A stretch of 64,000 bases of DNA from a candidate division KSB1 bacterium. Lineage in GTDB: Bacteria; Zhuqueibacterota; Zhuqueibacteria; Zhuqueibacterales; Zhuqueibacteraceae. Where the stretch lies: contig JAPDQB010000023.1 in NCBI GenBank assembly GCA_034506175.1, positions 1 through 64,000 on the forward strand, given 5' to 3'. Both the position numbers and the translations under genes were made by a program. Below, piece by piece: positions 1-7,955 of this stretch (position 1 is the stretch's first letter; every line of letters begins with the position of its first letter). Below the pieces are notes generated by a model that was not told the origin of the DNA, searched no databases, and was given only the letters and a program-made list of their open reading frames with translations.

Positions 1-41
1 ATCTCCTGGGCGCGCGGCGTGAGTGGGGTTGCGGACGACAT
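1..41 (-). CDS. 5' end of an unidentified gene running off the left edge
   Basis: Reading leftwards, an AAGGAGG Shine-Dalgarno lies 6 bases before an ATG at 41-39, and 13 codons (MSSATPLTPRAQE) stay open to the window edge. This is strong start-site evidence for a real gene. The short N-terminus resembles the lead-in of TetR-type regulators, which often sit beside efflux pumps such as the one at 757. With 13 residues visible, that is only a guess. Confidence 0.55.
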   Translation of the reverse strand, partial: MSSATPLTPRAQE

Positions 42-756
42 GATTTTCCTCCTTGATGGGGTGAACATGAAGGAAAATACAAAATTCATCCGCCAAAGAA
101 AAGATGGACTTCACCGAGGGGATACAATTATTTCTGATTGAGTTAAGATAAAAAAGAAAAGTAAATGCCCTACTATAAATACTTTTCTTATGATAAGCTC
201 CTTCATGATAAGCTCCTTTTTGTTTTTGTTTCAATAAAAGCAAACGACTTCACTTTCAAAATAAAGAAACAAAAACAACAAGCCCCAAACCCTACGAGCG
301 TAGCCTCACCTGCTTGAGCGTTTCTACAAACCAAGCCTGTGAGACTGCGTCCGCAGGATTTGGGCTCCACAACAACGGCAAATTTATCCAACGGCACTCG
401 CACCGGATTAACTCCCATAACTCTGCGTTCACCACTTTCCTTGACCATCAGCAGCCGCCCGAAATTGCGATGTGAAAATATGAAAAAAAAAACTTTGTCA
501 AGAGAAAATTCACTTTTTCGTAAAAAAATTTCCGCTTGACAAAGCGTGTCCTTCGGGATTATCTTGTTATCACAAATCTCAATGAGCAGCCGGACAGCCG
601 GGAAGCTTGGACAAGAAAGGGAGAAAGGGTGACTTGGAGAGAGGGAGACAGGGTGAGTGGGAGACGCGGTGAAAAATAGGACAACATACGCTCGCTTTCA
701 TCCTCTCTCCCACTCACCCTTTCACCCTCTCTCCCCTTCTCCTTTCCACTTGAATT
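42..756. other. 715-base intergenic region upstream of the RND gene
   Basis: Between two divergent genes. It is A+T-rich up to about 280 and contains a short direct repeat (two copies of TGATAAGCTCCTT at 191-203 and 206-218). From 613 on it holds a purine-rich/pyrimidine-rich inverted pair described separately. No ORF here has a convincing start or composition. The control region of both flanking genes must lie here, but no clear -35/-10 pair was found. Confidence 0.6.
613..747. repeat. Purine-rich repeat in inverted orientation upstream of RND gene
   Basis: Positions 613-671 are made of GGGAGA/GGGTGA-type units. Positions 701-747 are the same kind of sequence on the other strand (CTCTCTCCCACTCACCC units), so the two halves can fold back on each other about 10 bases before the RND start codon. 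The same repeat recurs in both orientations inside the RND gene at 2014-2139 and 2395-2452. It resembles the short tandem repeats scattered in some cyanobacterial genomes. Confidence 0.75.
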
Positions 757-3700
757 ATGAAAGAATTCCTCACTACAATCATCCGCCGCCCCCTCACCGT
801 CGCCATGCTCATGCTTGCGGCTGCCGCGACCGGCTTGTATCAGGCGTTTCATCTGCCATTAGAATTAACGCCCGAGGTGGACTTGCCTAAGCTCGCGGTC
901 ACCGCCAGTTGGCCGGGGAGCACGCCGGAAAACGTCGAAGCGTTTGTCACCTCACCGATAGAATCCATCGCCCACACCTTGCCGCACGTGCGCAAAGTCA
1001 GCTCGGAGTCGAGTGAGGGCCAGACACGGGTGGAAATTGAATTCAGCCGGCAAGCCCAAATGGATTTCATCACCCTCGAGCTTGGCGAGAAGCTGAGCCA
1101 TCTCACGCAAGAGCTGCCGTTCGGCGTTTCCACGCCGCAAATCGAAAAATACGTACCCAAAGAATTTCAAAGCGAAGCGTTTCTCAGTTATCATCTTGCC
1201 GGCAATTTGGCGCCGCACGAGCTGCGCACGTTCGCCATCAAAAAATTGCGCGGCCCACTCCTTTCGATAAATGGGATTGCAGAAGTCGAAGTGCTTGGCG
1301 GCGAAGAACGCGAGCTGCACATTTTAGTGGATCGCGCCAAGCTTGAAACCTACAAGCTTGCTCTCGCTGAGGTGCAGCAAACCCTGGCCAATGCCCAAAT
1401 GCGCCAGCAGGTCGGGCGGCTGTCAACGGGTGTGCACCATGTCGATTTAGTGATCGAGAATTTCGCTGGCGACCTCACCGAGTTGGCCAATCTGCCGGTT
1501 GAAAAAAATGGCGTCAGCTTCAAACTGAGTGAAGTCGCGCGTCCGGAATTCACCACGGTGCCGCCACTTTCCATTACCCGCATCGACGGCGAACCGGCCG
1601 TGTTGCTGCGCATTTTGCGGCAACCCGGCACCAACTCGCTGCGCATCGCCGATGCGGTTTATGCGAAATTAGCAGAACTCCAAAAAAGCTTCTCGCGCGA
1701 TTTGCGGCTCTTGAAAGCGCAAGACGAAACCACACGCATCCGGGAAGATTTGCGTGACTTGGGTATCCGCGCCTGCTTCAGTTTGTTCGTTGTTCTGCTG
1801 GTCCTGTTGCTGTTTCTGCGCTCAGGGTCGTCTTCGCTCGTGGTGATGGCAACGATTTTCTTCGCCGTGTTGTTGGCGTTGAATATTTTCGGACTTCTCG
1901 GTCTCGGGTTGAATCTTTTGACGCTCGCCGGTTTTGCGCTCGGATTCGGGATGTTGGTGGATAATGCCATTGTTGTCGTGGAAAACATTCAGCGGCTGTG
2001 GAGAGAAGTAGAACAGGAGAAAGGGGAAAAGGGGGAAAGGGAGACGGGGCGAGAGGGCGAGAGGGAGAGTGGGAGAGAGGGGGAAAGGGAAAAAAGCGGA
2101 AGGGAAGGAAAGGGGAAAGGGAGACAGGGAGAAATCGACATTGCGGCGAGAGGGACGGCGGAGGTCGGGGTGGCGATTTTTGCTTCCACCCTGACAACGA
2201 TGGTGGCGTTCATTCCCCTTATTTATTTTTTTACAGGCGAGTTGCGTATGTACCGCGAGTATTACATTTCCTTTGCGCTGGCGGTGTGCGCCTCGCTCGC
2301 GGCGAGCTTGCTGGTCGCCTTTACCTTAACGCCAACGTTAGCTGCCCGCCTCTCATTACGCAAAAAAGCAACAAAGCTTAAAGGTTCATCAAAGCCCTCG
2401 ATCTCCCTTTCACCCCATCTCCCTCTCACCCCATCTCCCTTTCAGTCTCTCTATAAACGCCTCCTGTCTTTCATCATCCGCTGGCGTTGGGTGGTCATCC
2501 TGCTCGCCCTCGGCATTTTTGGCGGTGCGACCTATATTTTTCTCAAAGAAGTCACCCGCGGCTCGCCGTGGAAATGGGGCGAGGAAACTTACATCGTCGT
2601 TTGGGCGCAACTGCCGACCGGCGCGCAATTGGAACGGGCGGATGCGATTGCACGATTCTTTGAAGAACGTGTCGTCGGCCAATCGCAAGTGGAGCGTGTG
2701 TTTACACGGGTCTCGGCGGAATATGCCAACCTGCGGATCACCTTTCCTCGAGCCGCCCAGTTTTCCGCCTATCCATTAATAATGAAAGAACAACTCTCGG
2801 TGCTGGCCAGCCGCTTTGCCGGCATCAGCATTGGCGTGTATGGATTCGGGCCGGGCTTTGTCATTGGGTATGGCGGCACCGCACCGCAATATCGGCTGCG
2901 AGTGTTGGGTTACAATTATAATGAGGTGAAAAAATTTGCTGAAGAGATCGGTCGCACGCTGTCGCGCCATCCGCGCGTGCGCGAGGTGAACACCGCCAGT
3001 GCAGGCTGGTACGCGGAAGGAGAAAGCTTCGAGACGATTCTCGCCATTGACCGGGAGAAATTGCCAGCATACGGATTGAGTGTGCAGTCGGTCATGGCCC
3101 AATTGGGCGCTCACTTGCGGGAAGATTTCACGCGCCAGGAAATGCAGTTCGATGGCGAGCCAATCATTTACCGGATCAAATTTGCGGATTTCGATAAATT
3201 CGAGTTGCAAGACCTTTTCCGCATGGCGTTGCGCGGAGAGAATGGCCAGCCGGTACACCTGCGCGACATTGCCCACATCGAAGAGCGGCCAACCCAGTCG
3301 ATGATTGCGCGCGAGAACCAACAATACCAACGCTGGATCACGTTTGAATTTCGCGGGCCGTGGAAACTCGGTAATCGTTACGTGGAGAGCATCGTCAAGA
3401 ACACCCATTTGCCGCCGGGTTACAAACTCGAACAGCCGGAGTGGCGTTGGGGCAGTGTGGAAGAGGAAAAAGAATTGTGGAAAGTGATTGGGCTATCGCT
3501 GCTATTGGTGTTTATGGTGACCGCCGCTTTGTTTGAATCGCTCAAGCAGCCGTTTATCATCATGACCGCAGTTCCGATGGCACTGATAGGGGTGTTTTTG
3601 ATTTTCTGGCTCACCGACCAACCTTTCGACCGCTCGGCTTATATTGGCGTGGTATTGCTTGGCGGTATCGTCGTTAACAACGCCATCATTTTGGTTGATC

Positions 3701-3948
3701 ACATCAATCAATTGCGGCGGGGCGGCATGGTAAAAATTGAAGCGATTGTCACCGGGGCCGGACATCGCCTGCGGCCCGTTCTCATGACCTCTTTGACCAC
3801 GATCGTTGGTCTGCTGCCAATGGTGGTTGCCGCCGACAAGACCGGGCTGTGGTATGCGTTGGCACTGGCGACAATTGGAGGGATGGCAAGCTCGACATTG
3901 ATGGTGCTATTAGTGGTGCCGGCGTTGTGTGCCTTTGGAAAGAAATGA
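757..3948 (+). CDS. RND-family efflux permease (AcrB/HAE type)
   Basis: Inner-membrane proton-driven exporter, 1063 residues. Recognisable features are the N-terminal membrane helix, the periplasmic porter-domain sequence 'SWPGSTPENVEAFVTSPIE', the TM4 signature GMLVDNAIVVVENI (about residue 395) carrying the proton-relay Asp (the second position is Asn, as in many FCB members), and the TM10 block GGIVVNNAIILVDHI. Family members run about 1030-1050 residues; the excess is explained by two low-complexity inserts at about residues 420-463 and 544-563. Both are encoded by dispersed repeat DNA and both fall in predicted cytoplasmic loops. No membrane-fusion or outer-membrane partner is in the window. 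The substrate cannot be told. The ATG at 757 has no clear ribosome site. Confidence 0.93.
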   Translation: MKEFLTTIIRRPLTVAMLMLAAAATGLYQAFHLPLELTPEVDLPKLAVTASWPGSTPENVEAFVTSPIESIAHTLPHVRKVSSESSEGQTRVEIEFSRQAQMDFITLELGEKLSHLTQELPFGVSTPQIEKYVPKEFQSEAFLSYHLAGNLAPHELRTFAIKKLRGPLLSINGIAEVEVLGGEERELHILVDRAKLETYKLALAEVQQTLANAQMRQQVGRLSTGVHHVDLVIENFAGDLTELANLPVEKNGVSFKLSEVARPEFTTVPPLSITRIDGEPAVLLRILRQPGTNSLRIADAVYAKLAELQKSFSRDLRLLKAQDETTRIREDLRDLGIRACFSLFVVLLVLLLFLRSGSSSLVVMATIFFAVLLALNIFGLLGLGLNLLTLAGFALGFGMLVDNAIVVVENIQRLWREVEQEKGEKGERETGREGERESGREGEREKSGREGKGKGRQGEIDIAARGTAEVGVAIFASTLTTMVAFIPLIYFFTGELRMYREYYISFALAVCASLAASLLVAFTLTPTLAARLSLRKKATKLKGSSKPSISLSPHLPLTPSPFQSLYKRLLSFIIRWRWVVILLALGIFGGATYIFLKEVTRGSPWKWGEETYIVVWAQLPTGAQLERADAIARFFEERVVGQSQVERVFTRVSAEYANLRITFPRAAQFSAYPLIMKEQLSVLASRFAGISIGVYGFGPGFVIGYGGTAPQYRLRVLGYNYNEVKKFAEEIGRTLSRHPRVREVNTASAGWYAEGESFETILAIDREKLPAYGLSVQSVMAQLGAHLREDFTRQEMQFDGEPIIYRIKFADFDKFELQDLFRMALRGENGQPVHLRDIAHIEERPTQSMIARENQQYQRWITFEFRGPWKLGNRYVESIVKNTHLPPGYKLEQPEWRWGSVEEEKELWKVIGLSLLLVFMVTAALFESLKQPFIIMTAVPMALIGVFLIFWLTDQPFDRSAYIGVVLLGGIVVNNAIILVDHINQLRRGGMVKIEAIVTGAGHRLRPVLMTSLTTIVGLLPMVVAADKTGLWYALALATIGGMASSTLMVLLVVPALCAFGKK
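2014..2139 (+). repeat. Purine-rich repeat inserted in frame in RND gene (first)
   Basis: About 125 bases of G+A-rich units (AGAGGGAGAGTGGGAGAG-like) sit between the TM4 coding block and the following transmembrane segment. They translate into a run of Glu, Gly, Arg and Lys. The reading frame is kept. The surrounding protein aligns by eye with normal RND sequences on either side, so this looks like an insertion into a pre-existing gene. Confidence 0.8.
2395..2452 (-). repeat. Pyrimidine-oriented copy of the same repeat in RND gene (second)
   Basis: CTCCCTTTCACCCCATCTCC-type units, i.e. the repeat in reverse orientation, encode a Ser/Pro/Leu-rich stretch (SISLSPHLPLTPSPF). It lies in the loop before the mid-protein transmembrane helix that starts the second half of the RND protein. 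Confidence 0.75.
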
Positions 3949-3962
3949 ACAACGTTACAAAT

Positions 3963-3998
3963 TTCTTCAGTTTTGACTAATTCTTCAGTTTTGACTAA
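3963..3998. repeat. Tandem 18-base duplication
   Basis: TTCTTCAGTTTTGACTAA occurs twice in immediate succession just after the RND stop codon. The rest of the 3949-4190 gap is A+T-rich, with a second short duplication (CTTTTCCCCTTTGT, about 4121-4150). No terminator-like stem with a T-run was seen. Confidence 0.7.
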
Positions 3999-4190
3999 AA
4001 ATATCTTGACAATCAGAATTTTCTTATTATATCAATTTAAAAATCTGGGCAGCAAGGAGAATGATGATTTCCGGTTGATCGCTACCTTGCTGTGGGAAGG
4101 AAAAGAGTGCAGCAACTTGTCTTTTCCCCTTTGTCTTTTCCCCTTTGTCTTGAGTCAATCTTTTTTTTAGTTGAAATTCTTGATGGCTCC

Positions 4191-4222
4191 CCTGAGCCTG
4201 CCCCGTCCGGGGCAGGCTCAGG
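4191..4222. repeat. Perfect 14-bp hairpin at the edge of the IS remnants
   Basis: CCTGAGCCTGCCCC at 4191-4204 and its exact complement at 4209-4222 enclose a 4-base loop. It overlaps the stop codon of the decayed IS256 transposase. No T-run follows on either strand, so it may be an element end or a fold-back repeat; a terminator role is not supported. Confidence 0.6.
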
Positions 4223-4945
4223 CGGCAATGGCAATCTGGATTTTTAGTTCCCGCTGCAATGCTTGCTGTAATTGCGGCAGATAACGATAGCCTTTGATCT
4301 TCCGCAACCGGGGTTCGATCTCCAACAGCGCCGAGGCCAACCAGCGTTGCCGCTGATTACTGTTCCGCCAACGCGTCACCTTCCGCGTCATTCGCTCCAC
4401 TTGCGCGTTGATTGACTCCAGACTGTTGGTGGTTTTCAAACTGATCCCCAGTTCTTTGAAAAGTCCCAAGCGATGCAGCGTGAGCGTCTCTTCAAAGCCT
4501 TCATCGAGACTGGCAACCGCCGATTGACTGCGTCCGAGGGATTGAGTTGCACCAGTTCGGTATGGAGGCGGAGCAACGCCTGCTTCGCCTGCGCATACGT
4601 CGGTTGTTCATAGGCCTGGTGGAGTTTCTGCCGCATCCGCGCCTGTAGCGACTTGGGCAAGTACGCCACCACATTCTCGCGTTTGTGCCACTGGCAGCGC
4701 TGCACGAGCGCGTCGTCGCCAAACACCTCGGCAATGGCTTTACGCAGCCCTTGGTCCGGATAAAACGGCGCGAGATGTTACTGCGGGAAAGGCCAAAGGC
4801 TTCCGGCACCAATTGTGCGGCCCGTTCAGAATTCTGGCACGACAGGCCACGAATAATTCGGACAAAGAGCTGCTCTTCGGTGGCGCGAGGGCGTTGGAGC
4901 TGGTGATAGCTGGTCAACGGGATTTCGCCATTGCGCTGCACATCC
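4218..4945 (-). pseudogene. Decayed, internally deleted IS256-family (mutator-type) transposase
   Basis: Three frames together give pieces of one IS256 transposase. About 4941-4755 carries the N-terminal domain ending VPEAFGLSRSNISRRFIR. About 4755-4500 begins at FGDDALVQRCQWHKRENVVA, the block normally after the second catalytic Asp. About 4500-4218 carries the C-terminal TTNSLESINAQVERMTRKV block. At about 4755 the N-terminal part joins directly to sequence that normally lies over a hundred residues later, so the segment with the first catalytic residues is missing. A frameshift lies near 4495. The N-terminus is cut at 4946, where the IS66 end begins. It cannot make active transposase. Confidence 0.85.
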
Positions 4946-5190
4946 GTATCCCCTCGGTGAACCCCTCTTGCCGGCGAGCGGGTGAGTTGTTATATTGGAG
5001 TGGCAGGTTTCCAGTTCTGCGGCAACAACTCGGCAACGCGCGAGATGAGATAATCGGCGATGCGGCTGAGCACGTCTTTGCCCGGCGTGTACTCCAGCAC
5101 CTCGGTAATGTCGGTGCCGATCTTTTCATGCCGGTGATGTCTTCTTGCGGTTCGATGACGATCTCTTTGCGCGGCTGTCGTGGACATGGC
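4946..5190 (-). mobile_element. IS66-type element remnant 1 (deleted transposase TnpC)
   Basis: Reading leftwards, two frames give an IS66 TnpC N-terminal segment (KEIVIEPQEDITGMK, then KIGTDITEVLEYTPGK). It is joined directly to the extreme C-terminus DVLSRIADYLISRVAELLP. The whole catalytic middle is gone and there is a frameshift at the MK junction. The left boundary GTATCCCCTCG at 4946 matches the boundary of the second IS66 remnant at 7941, and the adjoining ~140 bases are similar in both. This marks the probable element end. Confidence 0.8.
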
Positions 5191-5207
5191 GTTCTCCTTT
5201 GTGTTTG

Positions 5208-5349
5208 CCCAACGCGGACAAGCCGCAACCAAAAAGTTTTACTCGCTCACAGAAAAGGAACTCTCACCGAAGTGATTTTTTTCTGTGAGAGTTCCAATTC
5301 TGTGAGCCAAAAGTCTTTGCTTTTTTGCAAAAATATCACTTGTAACAGA
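5208..5349 (+). repeat. Dispersed hairpin element, copy 1
   Basis: Conserved ~140-base unit. It starts with CCCAACGCGGACAAGCCGCA, then forms a long stem: 5245-5254 pairs with 5298-5307 (10 bp), a 2x2 internal loop follows, and 5257-5267 pairs with 5285-5295 (11 bp) around a 17-base loop. The unit ends at TTGTAACAGA. An inverted copy is at 13550-13695. Between copies one stem pair changes from A-T to G-C on both sides, which favours a conserved fold. It lies directly upstream of the WD40 gene. Confidence 0.8.
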
Positions 5350-5385
5350 CTAAAATTAAAATAGAATTGTATAGAATAGTGGAGG
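5340..5385 (+). promoter_or_regulatory. Possible promoter and ribosome site of the WD40 gene
   Basis: TTGTAA (5340-5345), a 16-base spacer and TAGAAT (5362-5367) form a weak sigma-70-like promoter; a second TAGAAT is at 5372. GGAGG at 5381-5385 stands 7 bases before the ATG at 5393 and fixes that start well. The promoter call is tentative; the ribosome site is good. Confidence 0.4.
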
Positions 5386-5392
5386 CTCACAC

Positions 5393-7699
5393 ATGGCTAC
5401 TTATTACCGCGACAGCGGCCTGAGCTGGAAACAGTATCTCCAGGCACAGGCCTTTGTGGATGACATCACCGAGGGCATCCGCCGGGCGGAGCGAGGCATC
5501 AGCAGCGCCATTGACCAGCAGACTTGGTCGATGGAAACCGGGTTTGACCGCATGGCTTATGGATTAGACCACATGGCTTATGGATTAGACCGCATGGCTT
5601 ATGGATTAGACCGCATGGCTTATGGATTAGACCACATGGCTTATGGATTAGACGAAATTGCCAGCGGCATTGCCGGGCTGCGGGCGGACTTTAACTGGGC
5701 GATGAGCGGTCTGCTCCACAAGCTGGAGGTGCAAAATCTCCTGTTGGGCGATATTTACAAGGAACTACGCATCCCTGATTTCCAGAAAGAGCGGCGCTAT
5801 TACGTGGAGCAGGGCTGCAAGCACTACCGCAACGGGCTGTATGCTGAGGCGCTGGAAAATTTCCTAAAAGCCGAGCCGCTGGAGAAAACTGATCCCTTTG
5901 TGCTCTATTCCCTGGGCCAGCTTTACCTCTACCAGCAAGACCTGTTGGATATAGAAAAGGCGCAGAGTTATTTTGCGCTGGCGGGCAAATACTACGCTGC
6001 CGAGAAACGCCACCAACAAGCCGGGGAGAGCTACCTGCACGCCGGCATTGCCGCCTATCTGCGCCGTGATGATGCTGCGGCCGTGCAGTTGAGCGAAAAA
6101 GCCGCGGAACTCTATCCTAAACTTTTGGAAGCCTTTTACAACCGCGCCAAGTTCCTGGCCGCGCAGGGGGATGCCTCCGGCCTGCCAAGTTTGGAATTGA
6201 TCATCCGTAAGGAGCGGAATTATGTCCTGAAAGCCACCGCCGATGCCGATTTTTCCCGCATTTCCGAATCGTTGCAGGAGTTGTTGCAGCGATTGCACCG
6301 GGAAGCCCGGGAAAATGCCGAAACGGTTATTGCTGATTTCGAGAACGAGTTAGGCAAATATGTGTTTCTCGATGAATCGGTGGAAAAGGAGGTGCAGGAG
6401 CTGCTGAGCCGGGCAAAGACCCTATTTGCCCGCGACCGTTATTTTGATTACTTAGATTGCCCGATGGCGATACAAGCTGCCCGCAAACGGTTTCGTGATT
6501 ATCTTGAAGTTCCTCTTGAAATCAAAGAGCTGCGCACGCTCAAAGGGCATTCCGGGAGGGTCTACATCGTGGCCTTCTCTCCTGGCGGTGCGCTGTTAGC
6601 CAGCGGGTCAGTGGATCATACGGTGAAACTGTGGGAGGTAGCCACCGGCAAAGAGCTGCGCACGCTCAAAGGGCATTCCGATAGTGTCTATAGCGTGGCC
6701 TTCTCTCCTGACGGTGCGCTGTTAGCCAGCGGGTCATGGGATCATACGGTGAAACTGTGGGAGGTGGCCACCGGCAAAGAGCTGCGCACGCTCAAAGGGC
6801 ATTCCGATAGGGTCTATAGCGTGGCCTTCTCTCCTGACGGTGCGCTGTTAGCCAGCGGGTCAGGGGATTATACGGTGAAACTGTGGGAGGTAGCCACCGG
6901 CAAAGAGTTGCGCACGCTCAAAGGGCATTCCGATAGTGTCTATAGCGTGGCCTTCTCTCCTGACGGTGCGCTGTTAGCCAGCGGGTCAGATGATCATACG
7001 GTGAAACTGTGGGAGGTAGCCACCGGCAAAGAGCTGCGCACGCTCAAAGGGCATTCCATTTTTGTCTTTAGCGTGGCCTTCTCTCCTGACGGTGCGCTGT
7101 TAGCCAGCGGGTCAGATGATCATACGGTGAAACTGTGGGAGGTGGCCACCGGCAAAGAGCTGCGCACGCTCAAAGGGCATTTCAACTGGGTCTTCGGCGT
7201 GGCCTTCTCTCCTGACGGTGTGCTGTTAGCCAGCGGGTCAGTGGATCATACGGTGAAACTGTGGGAGGTGGCCACCGGCAAAGAGCTGCGCACGCTCAAA
7301 GGGCATTCCAATTTTGTCCTTAGCGTGGCCTTCTCTCCTGACGGTGCGCTGTTAGCCAGCGGGTCATCAGAGGATAAAACGGTGAAACTGTGGTCACTAA
7401 AATATAAGATCATGACTAAAGCACAGTGGACACGAATGGAGGAAATGAAGCGCGTAAAGGAAAAGGAAGAAGAGGAGCGTAAACGTGAAGAGGAGCGTAA
7501 ACGTGAAGAGGAGCGTAAACGTGAAGAGGAGCGTAAACGTGAAGAGGAGCGTAAACGTGAACAGGAGCGTAAACGCAAAGAACAAAAACTTCGTCAGCAA
7601 GCGCAGTGGCGGGCAGAGGGCCGCTGTGAGGTGTGTGGGAAAAAGCTCAGCCTGTGGGATAAGATGGTTGGCAATGTACGTTGTAAAGAGCATCGGTGA
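5393..7699 (+). CDS. TPR / seven-bladed WD40 / zinc-ribbon protein with near-identical blades
   Basis: 768 residues, no signal peptide, so cytoplasmic. Order: N-terminal region; five identical-type heptads (RMAYGLD) at about 53-87, probably coiled coil; TPR-like helices about 125-260; seven WD40 repeats of 42 residues from 379 to about 672; a Lys/Arg/Glu helix of repeated EEERKR units; and a C-terminal CxxC...C..H cluster (CEVCGKKL...RCKEHR) that should bind zinc. The repeats are almost identical at DNA level, so they expanded recently. Changes concentrate at repeat positions 10, 11, 13, 14, 29 and 31, the kind of positions that face a propeller's binding surface. Function unknown; such architectures are used for recognition or scaffolding, including in conflict systems. 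It is flanked by IS66 remnants. Confidence 0.9.
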   Translation: MATYYRDSGLSWKQYLQAQAFVDDITEGIRRAERGISSAIDQQTWSMETGFDRMAYGLDHMAYGLDRMAYGLDRMAYGLDHMAYGLDEIASGIAGLRADFNWAMSGLLHKLEVQNLLLGDIYKELRIPDFQKERRYYVEQGCKHYRNGLYAEALENFLKAEPLEKTDPFVLYSLGQLYLYQQDLLDIEKAQSYFALAGKYYAAEKRHQQAGESYLHAGIAAYLRRDDAAAVQLSEKAAELYPKLLEAFYNRAKFLAAQGDASGLPSLELIIRKERNYVLKATADADFSRISESLQELLQRLHREARENAETVIADFENELGKYVFLDESVEKEVQELLSRAKTLFARDRYFDYLDCPMAIQAARKRFRDYLEVPLEIKELRTLKGHSGRVYIVAFSPGGALLASGSVDHTVKLWEVATGKELRTLKGHSDSVYSVAFSPDGALLASGSWDHTVKLWEVATGKELRTLKGHSDRVYSVAFSPDGALLASGSGDYTVKLWEVATGKELRTLKGHSDSVYSVAFSPDGALLASGSDDHTVKLWEVATGKELRTLKGHSIFVFSVAFSPDGALLASGSDDHTVKLWEVATGKELRTLKGHFNWVFGVAFSPDGVLLASGSVDHTVKLWEVATGKELRTLKGHSNFVLSVAFSPDGALLASGSSEDKTVKLWSLKYKIMTKAQWTRMEEMKRVKEKEEEERKREEERKREEERKREEERKREEERKREQERKRKEQKLRQQAQWRAEGRCEVCGKKLSLWDKMVGNVRCKEHR
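5549..5653 (+). repeat. Five tandem 21-bp units encoding heptads
   Basis: CGCATGGCTTATGGATTAGAC is repeated five times with single-base changes only (CGC/CAC at the first codon). Each unit encodes RMAYGLD or HMAYGLD. The period matches a coiled-coil heptad, and copy number could change by slippage without losing frame. Confidence 0.9.
6527..7411 (+). repeat. Seven tandem 126-bp WD40 units
   Basis: Each unit begins GAGCTGCGCACGCTCAAAGG and differs from the others mainly in two short windows, around codons 9-14 and codon 29. The last unit has one extra codon (SSED instead of SxD) and a divergent end. Seven units are enough for one closed propeller. Confidence 0.92.
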
Positions 7700-7794
7700 A
7701 GTCCGGCAAAGCCCGACTTTCCGACCAGATTTGTGCGGTTCTGATAGTTTTTCTCGGCTAATACAAAGAATCAAACAAGATCGGAGGAAGGAAT

Positions 7795-7955
7795 ATGGCC
7801 TACCCTACAGGCGTAGCCAGTACAAGATGATCCAAATCCCGCAAGAGGTCACGGTCAAAATGAAAGAACAGCGTGGCAACGAAGCCGCAGCGTATCTGGA
7901 ATCCATTGCCAATAGCCAGGCTGCCGAGGGCTGGGAATTTGTATCCCCTCGTTGA
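7795..7955 (+). pseudogene. Truncated DUF4177-like small protein gene
   Basis: A GGAGGAAG ribosome site precedes an ATG at 7795. The recognisable protein (QYKMIQIPQEVTVK ... NEAAAYLESIANSQAAEGWE) is in another frame from about 7818, so a frameshift separates start and body. The sequence resembles the N-terminal half of DUF4177-type proteins of about 60-100 residues. The normal continuation after GWEF is replaced by VSPR-stop, read from the IS66 end (GTATCCCCTCG at 7941). It lies about 95 bases after the WD40 gene, so the two may once have been one operon. Confidence 0.6.

Noticed and set aside
203..448. 81-codon minus-strand ORF in the first intergenic region
   Set aside because: No ribosome site and no recognisable domain; low-complexity ends.
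1778..2381. Ser/Pro-rich and Gly/Arg-rich ORFs overlapping the RND gene
   Set aside because: They are alternative frames of the purine-rich repeat inside the clearly coding RND frame.
6527..7411. CRISPR-like array
   Set aside because: The regular 126-bp repeats are in-frame WD40 units with no spacers.
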